Shown piece by piece: positions 35,030 to 44,361 of a stretch of 64,000 nt of DNA. A program made the position numbers and the translations under genes. Each line of letters opens with the position of its first letter. The first letter of the stretch is position 1. Origin of the DNA: Natrinema salaciae. GTDB taxonomy: Archaea > Halobacteriota > Halobacteria > Halobacteriales > Natrialbaceae. The stretch covers positions 62,001-126,000 of the forward strand of contig NZ_FOFD01000008.1 of NCBI RefSeq assembly GCF_900110865.1. The letters are read 5' to 3'. The notes beneath the pieces were generated by a model. That model was not told where the DNA came from, did no database searches, and saw only the letters and a program-made list of their open reading frames with translations.

Positions 35030-36115
35030 TCAGCCGCGCAGGACCGACTCGAGCCGATCCAGAAAGTCACCGGGAACCTCGAGGTGGGGCGTGTGGCCCG
35101 CATTACCGAAGACGACTTCCTCGAACTCGCCGCCGCGATCGGCGTAGCGCTCGAGGACGGTTCGGGTCTGGTCGACCATCGGCTGGGGCGGGAAGACGTC
35201 CTCGCCGGGCCAGTCGGGGAGTTCGCCCATACGACCGAGCGTGCCCAGATCGAACAGGGAGGCGTTCGAGACGATCTGGTCCGAGTCGCCGCGAATCCAC
35301 AGCACGGGCGGTTTCTCGTCGGGATCGATCTCGGTGATCGCCTCGAGGTCGCAGTACTTCGGCGAGATCGCGTTGTTCACTCCCGTCTCGCCCGGGGCGA
35401 TGCCGGGCCAGTTGTCGCTGGGAATCGAGGAGCCGGGATAGTTCTCCGCGCCGGTCGCCGTATCGAGCATCCCCGTCAGGTACGACTCCTCGCGCTCGTC
35501 GTCGAACTCGTGGGTCGGGTCGACGTAGTAGGTTCGCAGGACCTTTCGGGGCGAGGTCTGCCCCTCCACGCTTCGGTCGCGGTCGGCCAGCCCGGCCACG
35601 AACGCGTCGTTACCGATCCCGCCGCCGGAGCCGGCGTAGTCGTCGAAGCAGGGCGTCCCGTCTACGTCTCTCGTGCCGCCGAAGCCGTGCGGCGAGAGCG
35701 GGTTGACGAGCACGAGAGCGGACACGTCGTCGGGGTGGTCGATCGCGTACCGCATCGCGACGCCGCCGCCGTTCGACCAGCCGACGAGGGCGAACGGCCG
35801 TTCGAGCCCGAGTTCCGCCACCAGCGCGCTGACGTCGCCCTCGAAGTCGCCGAGGCCGTTCGTCGCGTCGACCGGTTTCGTCTCCGAATCGCCGTACCCC
35901 CGCAGATCGGGCGCGACCGCCCGGTGACGGGCCGGGAGATCGGCCATCGCGTCTTCGAAAAACCGCGAGGAAGAGACGTTCCCGTGGAGAAAGAGGACGG
36001 TCGTGCTCTCGTCGTCCGCCCGGTCGGTGCCGCCCGACTCGAGGTAGTGGGTCTCGAGGCGGGCAGTGTCGACGGTTCGCGAGTCGACCCCGGCGAGGGT
36101 GTCGTCTCGAGTCAT
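35030..36115 (-). CDS. alpha/beta-hydrolase
   Basis: 361 aa from ATG 36115. The oxyanion strand VLFLHGNVSSSRFF, the nucleophile elbow VGWSNGG (Ser114), an acid in WIRGDSDQIV and the catalytic His in GNAGHTPHLE form a full triad. A long cap region between residues ~150 and 270 contains an acidic insert. It could be an esterase, lipase or C-C hydrolase; nothing fixes the substrate. No signal peptide is present. It is monocistronic on the minus strand, followed by a convergent gene. Confidence 0.85.
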   Translation of the reverse strand: MTRDDTLAGVDSRTVDTARLETHYLESGGTDRADDESTTVLFLHGNVSSSRFFEDAMADLPARHRAVAPDLRGYGDSETKPVDATNGLGDFEGDVSALVAELGLERPFALVGWSNGGGVAMRYAIDHPDDVSALVLVNPLSPHGFGGTRDVDGTPCFDDYAGSGGGIGNDAFVAGLADRDRSVEGQTSPRKVLRTYYVDPTHEFDDEREESYLTGMLDTATGAENYPGSSIPSDNWPGIAPGETGVNNAISPKYCDLEAITEIDPDEKPPVLWIRGDSDQIVSNASLFDLGTLGRMGELPDWPGEDVFPPQPMVDQTRTVLERYADRGGEFEEVVFGNAGHTPHLEVPGDFLDRLESVLRG

Positions 36116-36198
36116 GGCCGCCGGTACCACGGCCCCCGTGATAACTCTCCGGCCGTGACCGGTTTCCGCGCCGCTCGGTCGACGCGACGGCGAGCGGC

Positions 36199-37458
36199 TC
36201 AGTCGTCCGCGGCGACGCCGTCCCGAGACCGCCGTCCGGAGCGGCGGTGGAGCGTCCCGCCGATGAGGGCGGCGATCGCGGCACAGGCGGCGACGACGGC
36301 GAACAGCGCCGTCGGCATCGACCGCGTCAGGATGAGGCCGGCGAGCGACGAACCGATCGCACCGACGCCGAAAATCGCCGTGTACGTGTAGCCGAAGGAG
36401 AGCCCTCTGGCGTCGGCCGGCGTGTAGGTCGAGATCGCTTCCTGGTTGATCGGCGCGATCATGAAGGCGAGGAATCCGAGGACGCCGGCGACGACCAACA
36501 GCGGGACGAGTCCCGCGTTCGCCGACGGAACGAACGCGATCGCGACGACGGCCAGGGCGACGTAGCCGCCCAGAAGCACGGTTTCGAGCCGGGCGCGGTC
36601 GACGAGCCGCCCGCCGACGTACTGCCCGATCCCGCCGACGAGCAGGAGCCCCGAGTAGACGTACTGGCTGGGTTCGAACGAGCGGCCGACGACCGGGACC
36701 GGATCGAACAGCGGCAGGTCAGCGAGGATGTCCGGCAGGAAGGTAAACGTCGCCCGGTAGTAGACGCCGTAGAGGATGCCGATCGCGAAAACGAGGCCGA
36801 AGCCGACGGTAAACAGCCGCCGCGAACTGGCGAGAAACGCCGCGAGGCTGTGCGGTCCCTCGCGGGTGGTAGCGGTGCCGTCCGCACCTCGAGCCGAACT
36901 CCCCGCGGTTTCGTCGAACTCCAGTCGCGTTCCGACGACTGCCGCGAGCAGGACCGGCACCAGGAGCAGGGCGGCCACGGTTCGCCAGCCGACGAACGCC
37001 AGCAGAACGGCCGCGAGCAGCGGCCCGGTCGCGACGCCGACGTTGCCTGCAGCGCCGTGATACGCGAAGGCGGTGCCCCGCTCTTTCGTCCCGCGACTGA
37101 GCAGCGCCAGCCCGGCGGGATGGTAGAGGCTCGCCGCCGCTCCCCACAGTAACAACCCGACCGTCAGGATGGCGACGTTCGGCGCGACGGAGACGAGCGC
37201 GAAGGCACCGCCCATGCCGAGCAGACAGGCGAGGATCAACCGCTTGGAGCTGAACCGGTCGGCGAGCAGCCCCGTCGGGAGCGCGCCGACGCCGATCAGG
37301 GCGTAGCTCGCGCCGACCGCGACGCCGAGAAACGCCGGCGTCGTCGAGAACGCCTCGAGCCAGCCGACGACGAAGATCGGTATCACCAGCTCGTAGGCGT
37401 GGAACATCGCGTGGCCGAGCATGGCGAACGCCGTCACGGCCCTGTCGTTTCGATCCAT
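36199..37458 (-). CDS. MFS-family transporter
   Basis: 419 aa with 12 membrane segments. The MFS A-motif appears in the first loop (GALPTGLLADRFSSKRLI) and a degenerate copy follows segment 8 (YVGGRLVDRARLE). A charged loop of about 35 residues (around residues 185-215) separates the halves. It opens MDRNDRAVTAFAMLGHAMFHAYELVIPIFVVG, a form seen in small-molecule exporters near the fosmidomycin-resistance type. Substrate is unknown. The start at 37458 fits the family. Confidence 0.88.
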   Translation of the reverse strand: MDRNDRAVTAFAMLGHAMFHAYELVIPIFVVGWLEAFSTTPAFLGVAVGASYALIGVGALPTGLLADRFSSKRLILACLLGMGGAFALVSVAPNVAILTVGLLLWGAAASLYHPAGLALLSRGTKERGTAFAYHGAAGNVGVATGPLLAAVLLAFVGWRTVAALLLVPVLLAAVVGTRLEFDETAGSSARGADGTATTREGPHSLAAFLASSRRLFTVGFGLVFAIGILYGVYYRATFTFLPDILADLPLFDPVPVVGRSFEPSQYVYSGLLLVGGIGQYVGGRLVDRARLETVLLGGYVALAVVAIAFVPSANAGLVPLLVVAGVLGFLAFMIAPINQEAISTYTPADARGLSFGYTYTAIFGVGAIGSSLAGLILTRSMPTALFAVVAACAAIAALIGGTLHRRSGRRSRDGVAADD

Positions 37459-37561
37459 GGTCAGTTCGGCGCACTCGCACTGTCCCCGCCGGCTCGGCGT
37501 CCGCGTCGTCTACGTCGTTCGCACCTGCGACGCGCACAGCGGGTACAGCGCTCGAGCGGCC

Positions 37562-38542
37562 TTACAGCCGGTCGATGACCGCCCTAGTTACGTCCTCGGT
37601 CGCGGCGTCGCCGCCGAGATCCGGCGTCCGTGGTCCGTCCTCGAGCGTCGCTTCGACGGCCTCGTGGACGTCGTCGCTCGCCTCGTCGTAGCCGAGGTAC
37701 TCGAGCAGCATGGCGGCGGAGATGATCGTCGCGGCCGGGTTCGCGACGCCCTCGCCGGCGATGTCGGGGGCGGTGCCGTGGACGGGTTCGAACAGGGCGC
37801 GCTCGGGGCCGATGTTCGCCGAGGGGAGCAGGCCCAGCCCGCCGACGAGGCCGGCCGCGAGGTCCGAGAGCACGTCGCCCGCGAGGTTCGGACAGACGAC
37901 GACGTCGAACTGTTCGGGGTCGAGACAGACTCGCGTCGCAAACGCGTCCATCAGCACTTCGTCCGTCTCGACGTCTCGCTCGTCGGCCACGTCGCGGACG
38001 GTATCGCGGAAGAGGCCGTCGGTCTCGCGCATGACGTTGGCCTTGTGGACGATCGTGAAGCCGTCGTGCTCGTCGCCGGCGACGTAGTCGCAGGCGAAAT
38101 CGGCGAGCCGTTCGGAGGCCGATTCGGTGACGACGCGGGTGAGCGTCGACACGTCCTGATGCAGCCGGTTTTCGTGACCCGCGTAGACCCCCTCGGTGTT
38201 CTCGCGGAGGAACACGAGGTCGGTCTCGGGCCGGACGGCGTCGATCCCCGGATACGCCGTCGCGGGTCGAACGTTGACGAACGAATCGACCGCCGTCCGG
38301 AGCGGCAGGATCACGTCCGCGGCCGTGTCGCCGGCCGCGCCGAACAGGGTCGCGTCCGCCGACGCCGCGAGGTCGTAGGTCTCCTGTGGCAGCGCCTCGC
38401 CGGTCGCTTCCGCGACCGCGTCGCCGGCGTCGGCTTCGACGAACTCGAAGTCGATCTCGAGGGCCTCGAGGACGTCGACCGCGGCGGGTGTCACTTCCTG
38501 TCCGATCCCGTCGCCCGGAATGACGGCGATTTCGTGAGTCAT
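37562..38542 (-). CDS. leuB: 3-isopropylmalate dehydrogenase
   Basis: 326 aa. It oxidises 3-isopropylmalate with NAD+ in leucine synthesis. Visible are the opening [15 protein letters not shown], the substrate loop [13 protein letters not shown], the [14 protein letters not shown] segment and the metal/signature [20 protein letters not shown] close relative such as homoisocitrate or isocitrate dehydrogenase is less likely given the length. Unlike in many haloarchaea it is not joined to leuCD, which lie 10 kb away; a leuD remnant lies between at 42577-42759. Confidence 0.9.
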   Translation of the reverse strand: MTHEIAVIPGDGIGQEVTPAAVDVLEALEIDFEFVEADAGDAVAEATGEALPQETYDLAASADATLFGAAGDTAADVILPLRTAVDSFVNVRPATAYPGIDAVRPETDLVFLRENTEGVYAGHENRLHQDVSTLTRVVTESASERLADFACDYVAGDEHDGFTIVHKANVMRETDGLFRDTVRDVADERDVETDEVLMDAFATRVCLDPEQFDVVVCPNLAGDVLSDLAAGLVGGLGLLPSANIGPERALFEPVHGTAPDIAGEGVANPAATIISAAMLLEYLGYDEASDDVHEAVEATLEDGPRTPDLGGDAATEDVTRAVIDRL

Positions 38543-38665
38543 GCACTACCATCGTCGGGGGGGCGAAAAGAGGGTATCGATACCGTCACCGATCGATCGC
38601 CGTCGTTCCCCATCGGCGGTCGGCGCTCGACCCCGGACCGGCGACCCGGTCTCGCCGGCCGCGGG

Positions 38666-39580
38666 TCAGGGGCTGCCGACGCCGGTCGAGACCCCCACCG
38701 CGTCCGCGATCGCGCGGCGTTTGAGCAGCGCGAAGCCGACGGCGACCAGTCCGAAGCCCGCGACGGTCAGCACGCCGACATCCTCGCCGAGCAGGAAGAC
38801 GCTGGCGACCGTCGCCACGATCGGCACCAGGTAGCCGATCAGCGCCGCCTCGAACGCGCCGTGTTCCGCGAGCACCCTGAAGTAGATCAGGAAAGCGATG
38901 GCGGTCGCGAAGACGCCGAGATAGAGCAGGGCCCCGAGCGAGACGGGACCGATCACGTCGGGGCGGGGGAACTCCCCGGCCGCGAGGCTGACGGTGTGCA
39001 AAACGAGGCCGCCGACGAGCATCGACCAGCCGACCAGCGGGAGCCGGTCGATGCTCGGGCCTGCCCGCTGGATCAGGACGCCGCCGAGCGCGACGCTGCA
39101 GACCTGGCCGACGATGAGCAATCGCGCGGCGGTATCGCCCGCGAGGAGGTTCCCGGGATCGGGCTGGATCACGAGGCCGACGCCGAGAAAGCCGATCGCC
39201 GCGCCGACGGCCCCGAGCGGCGAGAGCCGTTCGCCCAGCAGCGGGATCGCCCACAGCGCGGTGACGATCGGGACCAACCCCTGCAGGATCGCGGCGACGC
39301 CGCTGGGAACCGTCTGCTGGCCGAGGAAGAGGAGGCCGTTCCCGCCGACGAGGAACACGCCGCCGCCCGCGACGGCGGCCAGATCGTTCCGCGCGGTCGG
39401 CCGCCACTTCTCGACTCGCAGGGCGGCCGCCGTCAACAGCAGGACCGCCGCGATGTCGTACCGGGCTGCCGCGAAGAGCAACGGCGGCAGGTACTCGAGA
39501 CCGATCGAGATCGCCGGAAAGGAGAACCCCCAGAGCACGGCGAGCACCAGGAAAAGCGACGCATCGAGGGACCGAGACAT
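38666..39580 (-). CDS. EamA/DMT-superfamily transporter
   Basis: 304 aa from ATG 39580, with ten membrane segments in two EamA halves. The first half begins LFLVLAVLWGFSFPAISIGLEYLPPL and ends LQGLVPIVTALWAIPLLGERLSPLGAVGAAIGFLGV; the second has the matching ALIGYLVPIVATVASVFLLGEDVGVLTVAGFGLV. Such proteins export amino acids or metabolites. It runs in the same direction as leuB, about 120 bases before it, so a leucine-related role is possible but unproven. Confidence 0.88.
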   Translation of the reverse strand: MSRSLDASLFLVLAVLWGFSFPAISIGLEYLPPLLFAAARYDIAAVLLLTAAALRVEKWRPTARNDLAAVAGGGVFLVGGNGLLFLGQQTVPSGVAAILQGLVPIVTALWAIPLLGERLSPLGAVGAAIGFLGVGLVIQPDPGNLLAGDTAARLLIVGQVCSVALGGVLIQRAGPSIDRLPLVGWSMLVGGLVLHTVSLAAGEFPRPDVIGPVSLGALLYLGVFATAIAFLIYFRVLAEHGAFEAALIGYLVPIVATVASVFLLGEDVGVLTVAGFGLVAVGFALLKRRAIADAVGVSTGVGSP

Positions 39581-39782
39581 ACCCGTCGTTGGGGGCAGCC
39601 GCCGAAGTATCTCGCGATTCCGGGGAAGCCCGCCGCCGTTGCAGGGACGTGGACGACCTCGGCCGAGCGACGAGTCGGTCGCATCACTCGGTCGATCGGA
39701 CCGCCGTGGCGGCACCCGACACCGAGCGGCCGACATAGGTCATTTCACTGATCTTTATGCGGACCCGCTGCGTGGTTGCGCC

Positions 39783-40172
39783 ATGAGCCACTGGACGGTC
39801 ATCGTCTTCGATCCAGGCAACCGCGATCCGGACGCCGTCGAAGCGGATCTGCTGGAATCGATTCGAACGGGGGACGACAGTCTCTGTCGAAATCCGGACG
39901 ATCCCCGGACCTGGCAGGAGTCCGACGGTCGGGTGGGATGGTACCTGCACGGATTCTCGTACGAGGAGACGATCGCCCAGCTCACGGTCCCCTGTCGGCG
40001 CGCGCTCGCGATGGACGTCAACGATACCTCGGAAGCGGCCGTCGGCTACCTCTACGAGTGGGTCGACGGCGCGTTCCTGAAGGTGGACACCTACGCCGAC
40101 AACGAATACGGCCGGGCCTGTCTCGATTACTTCGCCCTCAAGTACGGGATACAGGGGGAGCGCCGTGTCTGA
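39783..40172 (+). CDS. unrecognised 129-aa protein, first of a two-gene unit
   Basis: 129 aa with an opening strand SHWTVIVFDPGN, then an acidic helix and a compact C-terminal half (EAAVGYLYEWVDGAFLKVDTYADNEYGRACLDYFALKYGIQGE). It looks like a globular single domain of immunity- or adaptor-like size. No family is recognised. Its stop overlaps the GTG start of the 802-aa gene by eight bases, so the two are translationally coupled. A TATA-like CTTTATGCGG lies 25 bases before the ATG, suggesting a leaderless transcript. Confidence 0.7.
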   Translation: MSHWTVIVFDPGNRDPDAVEADLLESIRTGDDSLCRNPDDPRTWQESDGRVGWYLHGFSYEETIAQLTVPCRRALAMDVNDTSEAAVGYLYEWVDGAFLKVDTYADNEYGRACLDYFALKYGIQGERRV

Positions 40173-42573
40173 TCTCCCCCATCCCGCCCCGGCGCGGGCG
40201 CTCGAGCGATTCGCCGACCGCATCGTCGATCGCGGAGCGACGCGCGGCGCCGACCCGGAAGCCACGGTCCGATCGGCCTGTGAGCGCCGGCCGGGGATCG
40301 TCCGCGACCAGTTCTCGGTACTCGCGGACGCCCTCCGCGAGGAGCCTCCGGCGACGGCCGACGTCGACCGCGAAGCAGCCGCCAGAATGTGTTACGCGGT
40401 ACTCGATAGCGTCGGGGAGCCCTGTTTCGAGGTCGTGACCGAAGCCGCATGGGACGCGGTCGACGCCGCGGTTGATGCGCGGGGCGCACCCGGTGCCGTC
40501 GGGACGTACGCGCGGGCGACCAGCAGGGCAGTCCCATTTCCGAACGAGTACGTCCCGTCGGACGGACCGGTGACCCCGGACGACGTTCGAGACCGACTCG
40601 AGGACCCCGAGTGGCGACGGACCGCGGCGTATCTCTGCGCTCGCCACCACCACGTTCCCGAGGGCTGTGCCGAGACACTCGCAGCGTGTCTGGACGCTGA
40701 TCCGGCCGGCCGCTGGGCGGCCGCGGCGTTCGACTGGGACGACTCGCGACCGGACGCCGTTGCCGACCGCCTGCTCGCCGCGACCGAGCGCGACGAGGCG
40801 TCGGTTCGGGCGGGGGCGATCGGTGCGCTCTGTCACCGGCTCTGGCTGCGAGACGACGTTCCGGACTGGGCCGACGAGGCGATGGACGCGCTTGCAGACG
40901 CCCTCACCGACGACGCGGACGTCGTTCGCCTGCGCGCCGGCGGCGTCCTCGACTGTTATCCGTCCTACCTCTACGAGTCGGATCTCTGGGACGGGTTGGA
41001 TCCAGGCGTTCGTGGCCGACTGGCGCTCGGCAAGATACGACTCGGTCCGGATGCGACGGCCAGCGACGACGGCTCGCCGAGCGGTCGGGGGATCGTCGGC
41101 GTGCTCGACCCACCGGACGTCTGGGCGGTCCGTGACGAACTGTTCGACGCCGGCTGGAAGTCGGCCGACGATTCGTCCATGCTCGCTCGCTCAGCGATGG
41201 TCGCTCGCTCGGCCATCGCCGACGCGGCCGACGCCGATCCCGACGGGATCGACGATCCGGTCCGGTACGTCGACGCGATACGCGCTCGAGCGGGACCCGA
41301 CGGTGTCGGCGAACACGAGGCCAGATTGCTTCGGGTGCTGTTCGAGTCCGGCTGTGATGCGGTCGTCGACGCCGTCCCGGAACTCGAGAGCACCCTCGAC
41401 ACCGAGTCGCCGGAGGACGACAGCCGGGAAGCAGCACGGGCACTCGGCGTGATCCGGAACGCCGATCGAGACGCGGTTCCGGTCGGCCGAGAGACGCTCG
41501 TCGCCGCCGTCGGTGAGCCGATCGTTCGCGGCTATCTCAAGCCCGAGCGACTGGCCGCGCTCGCGACGATCGATCCGGATGCGGCGACGCCGACGCTCCA
41601 TGCGGCGTGCGACGACGTCGACGAGTACGGACGCGACGTCGGGAAGGCGATCGAAACGGTCGCGGAGGCGGACCCGACGGTCGTGGCAGCCGTTGGAGAC
41701 GCGGCAACGGCGGCCGTCGGCGAACTCGACGAGCGGGACCGAGCACGGCCGCTCCGGGGGCTCGCGATCGTCGCGGACCATGATCCCGACGCACTGGCTC
41801 CCGATACGGACGCGTTCGTCGATCATCTCGAGTCGATCTATCCGGAAGCGCGGACCGCTGCCGCCCACGTACTGCGACGGGTTGGGCAGGCTCGTCCCAG
41901 CGCGGTCCCGGCTGCGGTCGACGCGCTCGTCGAGACCGATCCCGACGCGCCGGGGTGGCCGCTCACACCCATCTCGCGTGACTCGCCGAAACTCGGCCGA
42001 CGTGCCGTCTCGAACGCCACCTCGACGCTCGAGAACCGCTGGAGCCCGGAGTCATCGCTTTGCTGTAAGACGATCGCGGAAGTCGCCACCGGCGCTCCCG
42101 ATCTGGGTCGAGAAGGGGCGACAGCACTGGTCGCAGACCCTTCGGACGAGACCGCCCGGGACGAGACCGACATCGGCGCGTTCCTCGGACTCGCGGACCA
42201 CCAGCCCGCGATCGCGGCCGAAGCAACCGGCGACCTCCTCCGATGGCTCGACGAGGAACCACCGACGGAGCGGGCCCGCGATTCCCTCGAAGAGATCCTC
42301 GAACCGGTCGCCGAGGCGGCACCCGATCGCGTCCGCGACGCGATTCTCGCGCAGTACGACACGCCGGACGCGTTCGTCGACGCGGCCCCGTCGGATCCGG
42401 AGCATCGCGCCCGTCGGCGACGAGTCGCCTCGAGCGTCGGCCTTGAGCCCAGCGATCCCGTGGCGGCGGACCCAACAGCGATGGATGAGTCGCCGTCAGC
42501 GGAGACGAACGACGGGTTTCTCCGAAGACTTCTCGACAGCATCGGTGGTAGCAACGACGCCGACAATCGGTGA
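40165..42573 (+). CDS. 802-aa HEAT-repeat-like protein
   Basis: 802 aa, acidic, almost entirely helical. Repeated helix pairs resemble HEAT/ARM units (for example GAIGALCHRLWLRDD...EAMDALADALTDDADVVRLRAG and RTAAAHVLRRVGQARPSAVPAAVDALVE). No catalytic motif, signal peptide or membrane segment is visible. Such solenoids bind other proteins or nucleic acids. Coupling to the 129-aa gene suggests that the two proteins act as a pair. The C-terminus (FLRRLLDSIGG) ends just before a leuD remnant on the other strand. The start is a GTG. Confidence 0.75.
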   Translation: MSDLPHPAPARALERFADRIVDRGATRGADPEATVRSACERRPGIVRDQFSVLADALREEPPATADVDREAAARMCYAVLDSVGEPCFEVVTEAAWDAVDAAVDARGAPGAVGTYARATSRAVPFPNEYVPSDGPVTPDDVRDRLEDPEWRRTAAYLCARHHHVPEGCAETLAACLDADPAGRWAAAAFDWDDSRPDAVADRLLAATERDEASVRAGAIGALCHRLWLRDDVPDWADEAMDALADALTDDADVVRLRAGGVLDCYPSYLYESDLWDGLDPGVRGRLALGKIRLGPDATASDDGSPSGRGIVGVLDPPDVWAVRDELFDAGWKSADDSSMLARSAMVARSAIADAADADPDGIDDPVRYVDAIRARAGPDGVGEHEARLLRVLFESGCDAVVDAVPELESTLDTESPEDDSREAARALGVIRNADRDAVPVGRETLVAAVGEPIVRGYLKPERLAALATIDPDAATPTLHAACDDVDEYGRDVGKAIETVAEADPTVVAAVGDAATAAVGELDERDRARPLRGLAIVADHDPDALAPDTDAFVDHLESIYPEARTAAAHVLRRVGQARPSAVPAAVDALVETDPDAPGWPLTPISRDSPKLGRRAVSNATSTLENRWSPESSLCCKTIAEVATGAPDLGREGATALVADPSDETARDETDIGAFLGLADHQPAIAAEATGDLLRWLDEEPPTERARDSLEEILEPVAEAAPDRVRDAILAQYDTPDAFVDAAPSDPEHRARRRRVASSVGLEPSDPVAADPTAMDESPSAETNDGFLRRLLDSIGGSNDADNR

Positions 42574-42576
42574 GCC

Positions 42577-42759
42577 GTCTTCCTCCGCGTCCGACATCGC
42601 GGCGTTCTCGACGGACGGCAGTTCCTGAGCTTTCGCACGGACTGCATCGGCATTGGACTTCATCAGCGCCGTCGTGTTCCGGACACCCTGCCACGGGAGG
42701 GGACGCCGAATCGGCGCGCCCGAATCGCGGATGTCGATATCTTGATCATCGTCCTGCAA
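42577..42759 (-). pseudogene. leuD: leuD remnant (3-isopropylmalate dehydratase small subunit)
   Basis: On the minus strand, codons read [20 protein letters not shown] then ELPSVENAAMSDAEED. This matches the C-terminus of the intact LeuD at 48504 ([20 protein letters not shown] then [14 protein letters not shown]). The first codons (DIDIRDSGAPIR) resemble the LeuD N-terminus ([13 protein letters not shown]) more weakly, so the remnant may have both ends with the middle deleted. There is no own stop; it reads on into antisense of the HEAT gene. Confidence 0.75.
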
Positions 42760-42914
42760 GGACCGGCAAGATCACTCGTTTACCGGCGAGAGCGTCGAAC
42801 AGACGACGGTCACTGCGCCCGAAAAATCACTGCCTCGGACGGGTCGCCGACACGCTGCGCGAACCCGACTCGAGTGAGACGGGTGGTCGTCGAACGATTC
42901 CGGTCGGCGATCCG

Positions 42915-43133
42915 TTACCGATCCCCGTCGATCACCGCCACGTCGTCGGGGTCGGGGCCGATCACGACGCGGTAGTCGCCGTACGCGAAGCGGACCGTGA
43001 CGTCGCCGTTCGACTCGAGCACGGCGGCCAGCGCCTCGGGATCGACGACCTCGTACAGCGGCGGCAGCGCCGATCGATCGCAACCCTCACGGGCCGCGAT
43101 ACGTGCGAGTGCCGTGGCGAGTGCTGGGTGCAT
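42915..43133 (-). CDS. HalOD1 output-domain protein, copy 1
   Basis: 72 aa, a single haloarchaeal HalOD1 domain: LARIAAREGC, then LPPLYEVVDPEALAAVLE and the C-terminal strands VTVRFAYGDYRVVIG. Such domains occur alone or at the end of signalling proteins and are thought to pass a signal on; there is no measured function. The ATG at 43133 lies inside the upstream zinc-ribbon gene, in another frame, with an overlap of 47 bases. It has a near-identical partner at 45006. Confidence 0.8.
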   Translation of the reverse strand: MHPALATALARIAAREGCDRSALPPLYEVVDPEALAAVLESNGDVTVRFAYGDYRVVIGPDPDDVAVIDGDR

Positions 43134-43266
43134 GGTGATCGTCGGGGAGTTCGAAGACCGTCGTCGCGAACGCTGTGCCACAGTCCGGACACGTGACTGG
43201 GTCATCGGTCGTCGCGATACGGACATCGGTACCACAGTCACAGTGAATGGTAATTCTCGAGACCAT
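43087..43266 (-). CDS. zinc-ribbon protein (DUF7560-like), copy 1
   Basis: 59 aa starting MVSRITIHCDCGTDVRIATT, then CPDCGTAFATTVFELPDDHH. Four cysteines in two pairs (CDC and CPDC) form a rubredoxin-like zinc ribbon. I recall haloarchaeal DUF7560 zinc ribbons next to HalOD1 genes. The last 47 bases overlap the HalOD1 gene in another frame, which ties their expression together. The C-terminal residues (STRHGTRTYRG) are probably shaped by that overlap. Confidence 0.75.
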   Translation of the reverse strand: MVSRITIHCDCGTDVRIATTDDPVTCPDCGTAFATTVFELPDDHHAPSTRHGTRTYRGP

Positions 43267-43359
43267 ATCTATCGTGATTTACAGGCCCCGACACGGCGGT
43301 ACACAACCCAGCGAGCGCGTCAGTCACAGCTGCGACTGGTCGGCGGGACGTCGGCACAT

Positions 43360-43367
43360 CTTTATTT
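43360..43367 (+). promoter_or_regulatory. TATA-like element before RNA-like element, copy 1
   Basis: CTTTATTT, conserved exactly in the second copy (45450-45457), about 25 bases before the first hairpin. It points to plus-strand transcription away from the zinc-ribbon gene. Confidence 0.45.
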
Positions 43368-43387
43368 CGCCAACGTCAATGGTGGAT

Positions 43388-43510
43388 TGCTCCCGCGTTG
43401 CGGGGGCGGCGTATGAGCCGGAGTGCTGGTTGGTCCTGGACACTCCGGCTCGGCGCACTTTCGTGCGCATCTTCGCGGTACGCAACCAATCATAAAGAAC
43501 GTTAGGATAT
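43388..43510 (+). ncRNA. candidate structured RNA, copy 1
   Basis: Three hairpins follow the TATA element: CCCGC/GCGGG (43392-43404), an 11-bp stem GAGCCGGAGTG/CACTCCGGCTC (43415-43425 with 43441-43451), and GCGCAC/GTGCGC (43453-43468). Compared with the second copy, an inner 3-bp extension changes from TAG/CTA to TGG/CTG, which keeps pairing as G-U only if the plus strand is the RNA. No plus-strand reading frame is preserved between copies. The 3' end is not defined. Confidence 0.45.
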
Positions 43511-43610
43511 TGACCGGTTGGGCCGGGGTGTCGCCCCCGGGACGAGCGCAGGACGAGGATTTCTCCGGTCGCGTCGTCGTAATCGTCTCCGGTCGCGTCG
43601 ACGAAACCGA

Positions 43611-44357
43611 TCACGGAACGGTCGACAGTTGCTCCTCGAGTTCGTCCGTCGTCGTCCACGAGAAGCACCGGTCCAGCGACTCGAGGTGGACGAGGGAATC
43701 GGTTATCACGCCGCTGTACGACGGCGTTCGACCGCCGAGTTCGGTCTCCACGTAGGACTCGAGGTCCTGCGTCGAGACGTCCAGTTCGTGGTCGCGCGCG
43801 TGGTCGGCGAGCGCAGCGAGTTCCGCGTCGAACTCAGCGGCGTGATACGCCAGTTCGATGGCCCGAGCGCGGATCGCGTCCCGTGTCGTCAGCACGGACT
43901 CGTCGTCGTAGCGTTCCTCCCGCGACCGCGGGAAGAGATACGTGCGCTCGAGCAGCGTCGGCCGTTCGACGCGACCGAACTCGGCGACCGCTCCACCGGT
44001 GTCGTGCTCGAGAATCAGCGGGATCGACTCCGCATAGAGGGCGTGAAGGAAGAACTTCACTTTGAGAGCCGGGACGTCGGCCGACACGTCGAGGTCGGGC
44101 TGGGTGGCGAGCAGGTACGCGTAGGCGTCGTGCCGACGGTTCAGTACGTCGAGCGCCTCGTCGAGACGATACTTGAACGGCGGTTCGTAACTCCCGAGCA
44201 CGAAGTACGTCGAATGCGGCCCGAAGAGGTGTTCGTGTCGCTCTCGCATGTACGAGAGCAGTCGTTCGCTATCCACCGGGTCGAGGTCGACGCCGTAGAG
44301 AACGTCGCTCAGGATGAAGTCCGTGAGTTCGTCGGTGTTCTCCGGTATCTTCGCCAT
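43611..44357 (-). CDS. unrecognised 248-aa protein (gene X)
   Basis: 248 aa, mostly helical, starting MAKIPENTDELTDFILSDVL and including GPHSTYFVLGSYEPPFKYRL and PTLLERTYLFPRSREERYDD. There is no membrane segment, signal peptide or known catalytic motif. It is divergent from an HTH gene, with a palindromic operator in between that overlaps its own start codon region, so it is probably under the control of that regulator. The last 34 codons are duplicated as a remnant at 45679-45785. Function unknown. Confidence 0.75.
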   Translation of the reverse strand: MAKIPENTDELTDFILSDVLYGVDLDPVDSERLLSYMRERHEHLFGPHSTYFVLGSYEPPFKYRLDEALDVLNRRHDAYAYLLATQPDLDVSADVPALKVKFFLHALYAESIPLILEHDTGGAVAEFGRVERPTLLERTYLFPRSREERYDDESVLTTRDAIRARAIELAYHAAEFDAELAALADHARDHELDVSTQDLESYVETELGGRTPSYSGVITDSLVHLESLDRCFSWTTTDELEEQLSTVP

Positions 44358-44361
44358 ACTA

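Larger units (their letters stand above)
42866..43728. repeat. duplicated ~860-bp module, copy 1
   Basis: Similar to 44955-45788 along its length. Both copies contain a HalOD1 gene, an overlapping zinc-ribbon gene, a structured RNA-like element and the 3' end of the unknown gene at 43611. The gene part is offset by exactly 2091 bases (42915 to 45006, 43266 to 45357); the gene-X stops are offset by 2068, so the intergenic part has small deletions. The copies differ at many positions and are therefore not recent. Confidence 0.85.

Noticed and set aside
43324-43668. Minus-strand frame (VLYDWLRTAKMRTKVRRAGV) over the RNA-like element
   Set aside because: The frame breaks between the two copies through small insertions, while stems are kept, so structure rather than protein seems to be under selection.
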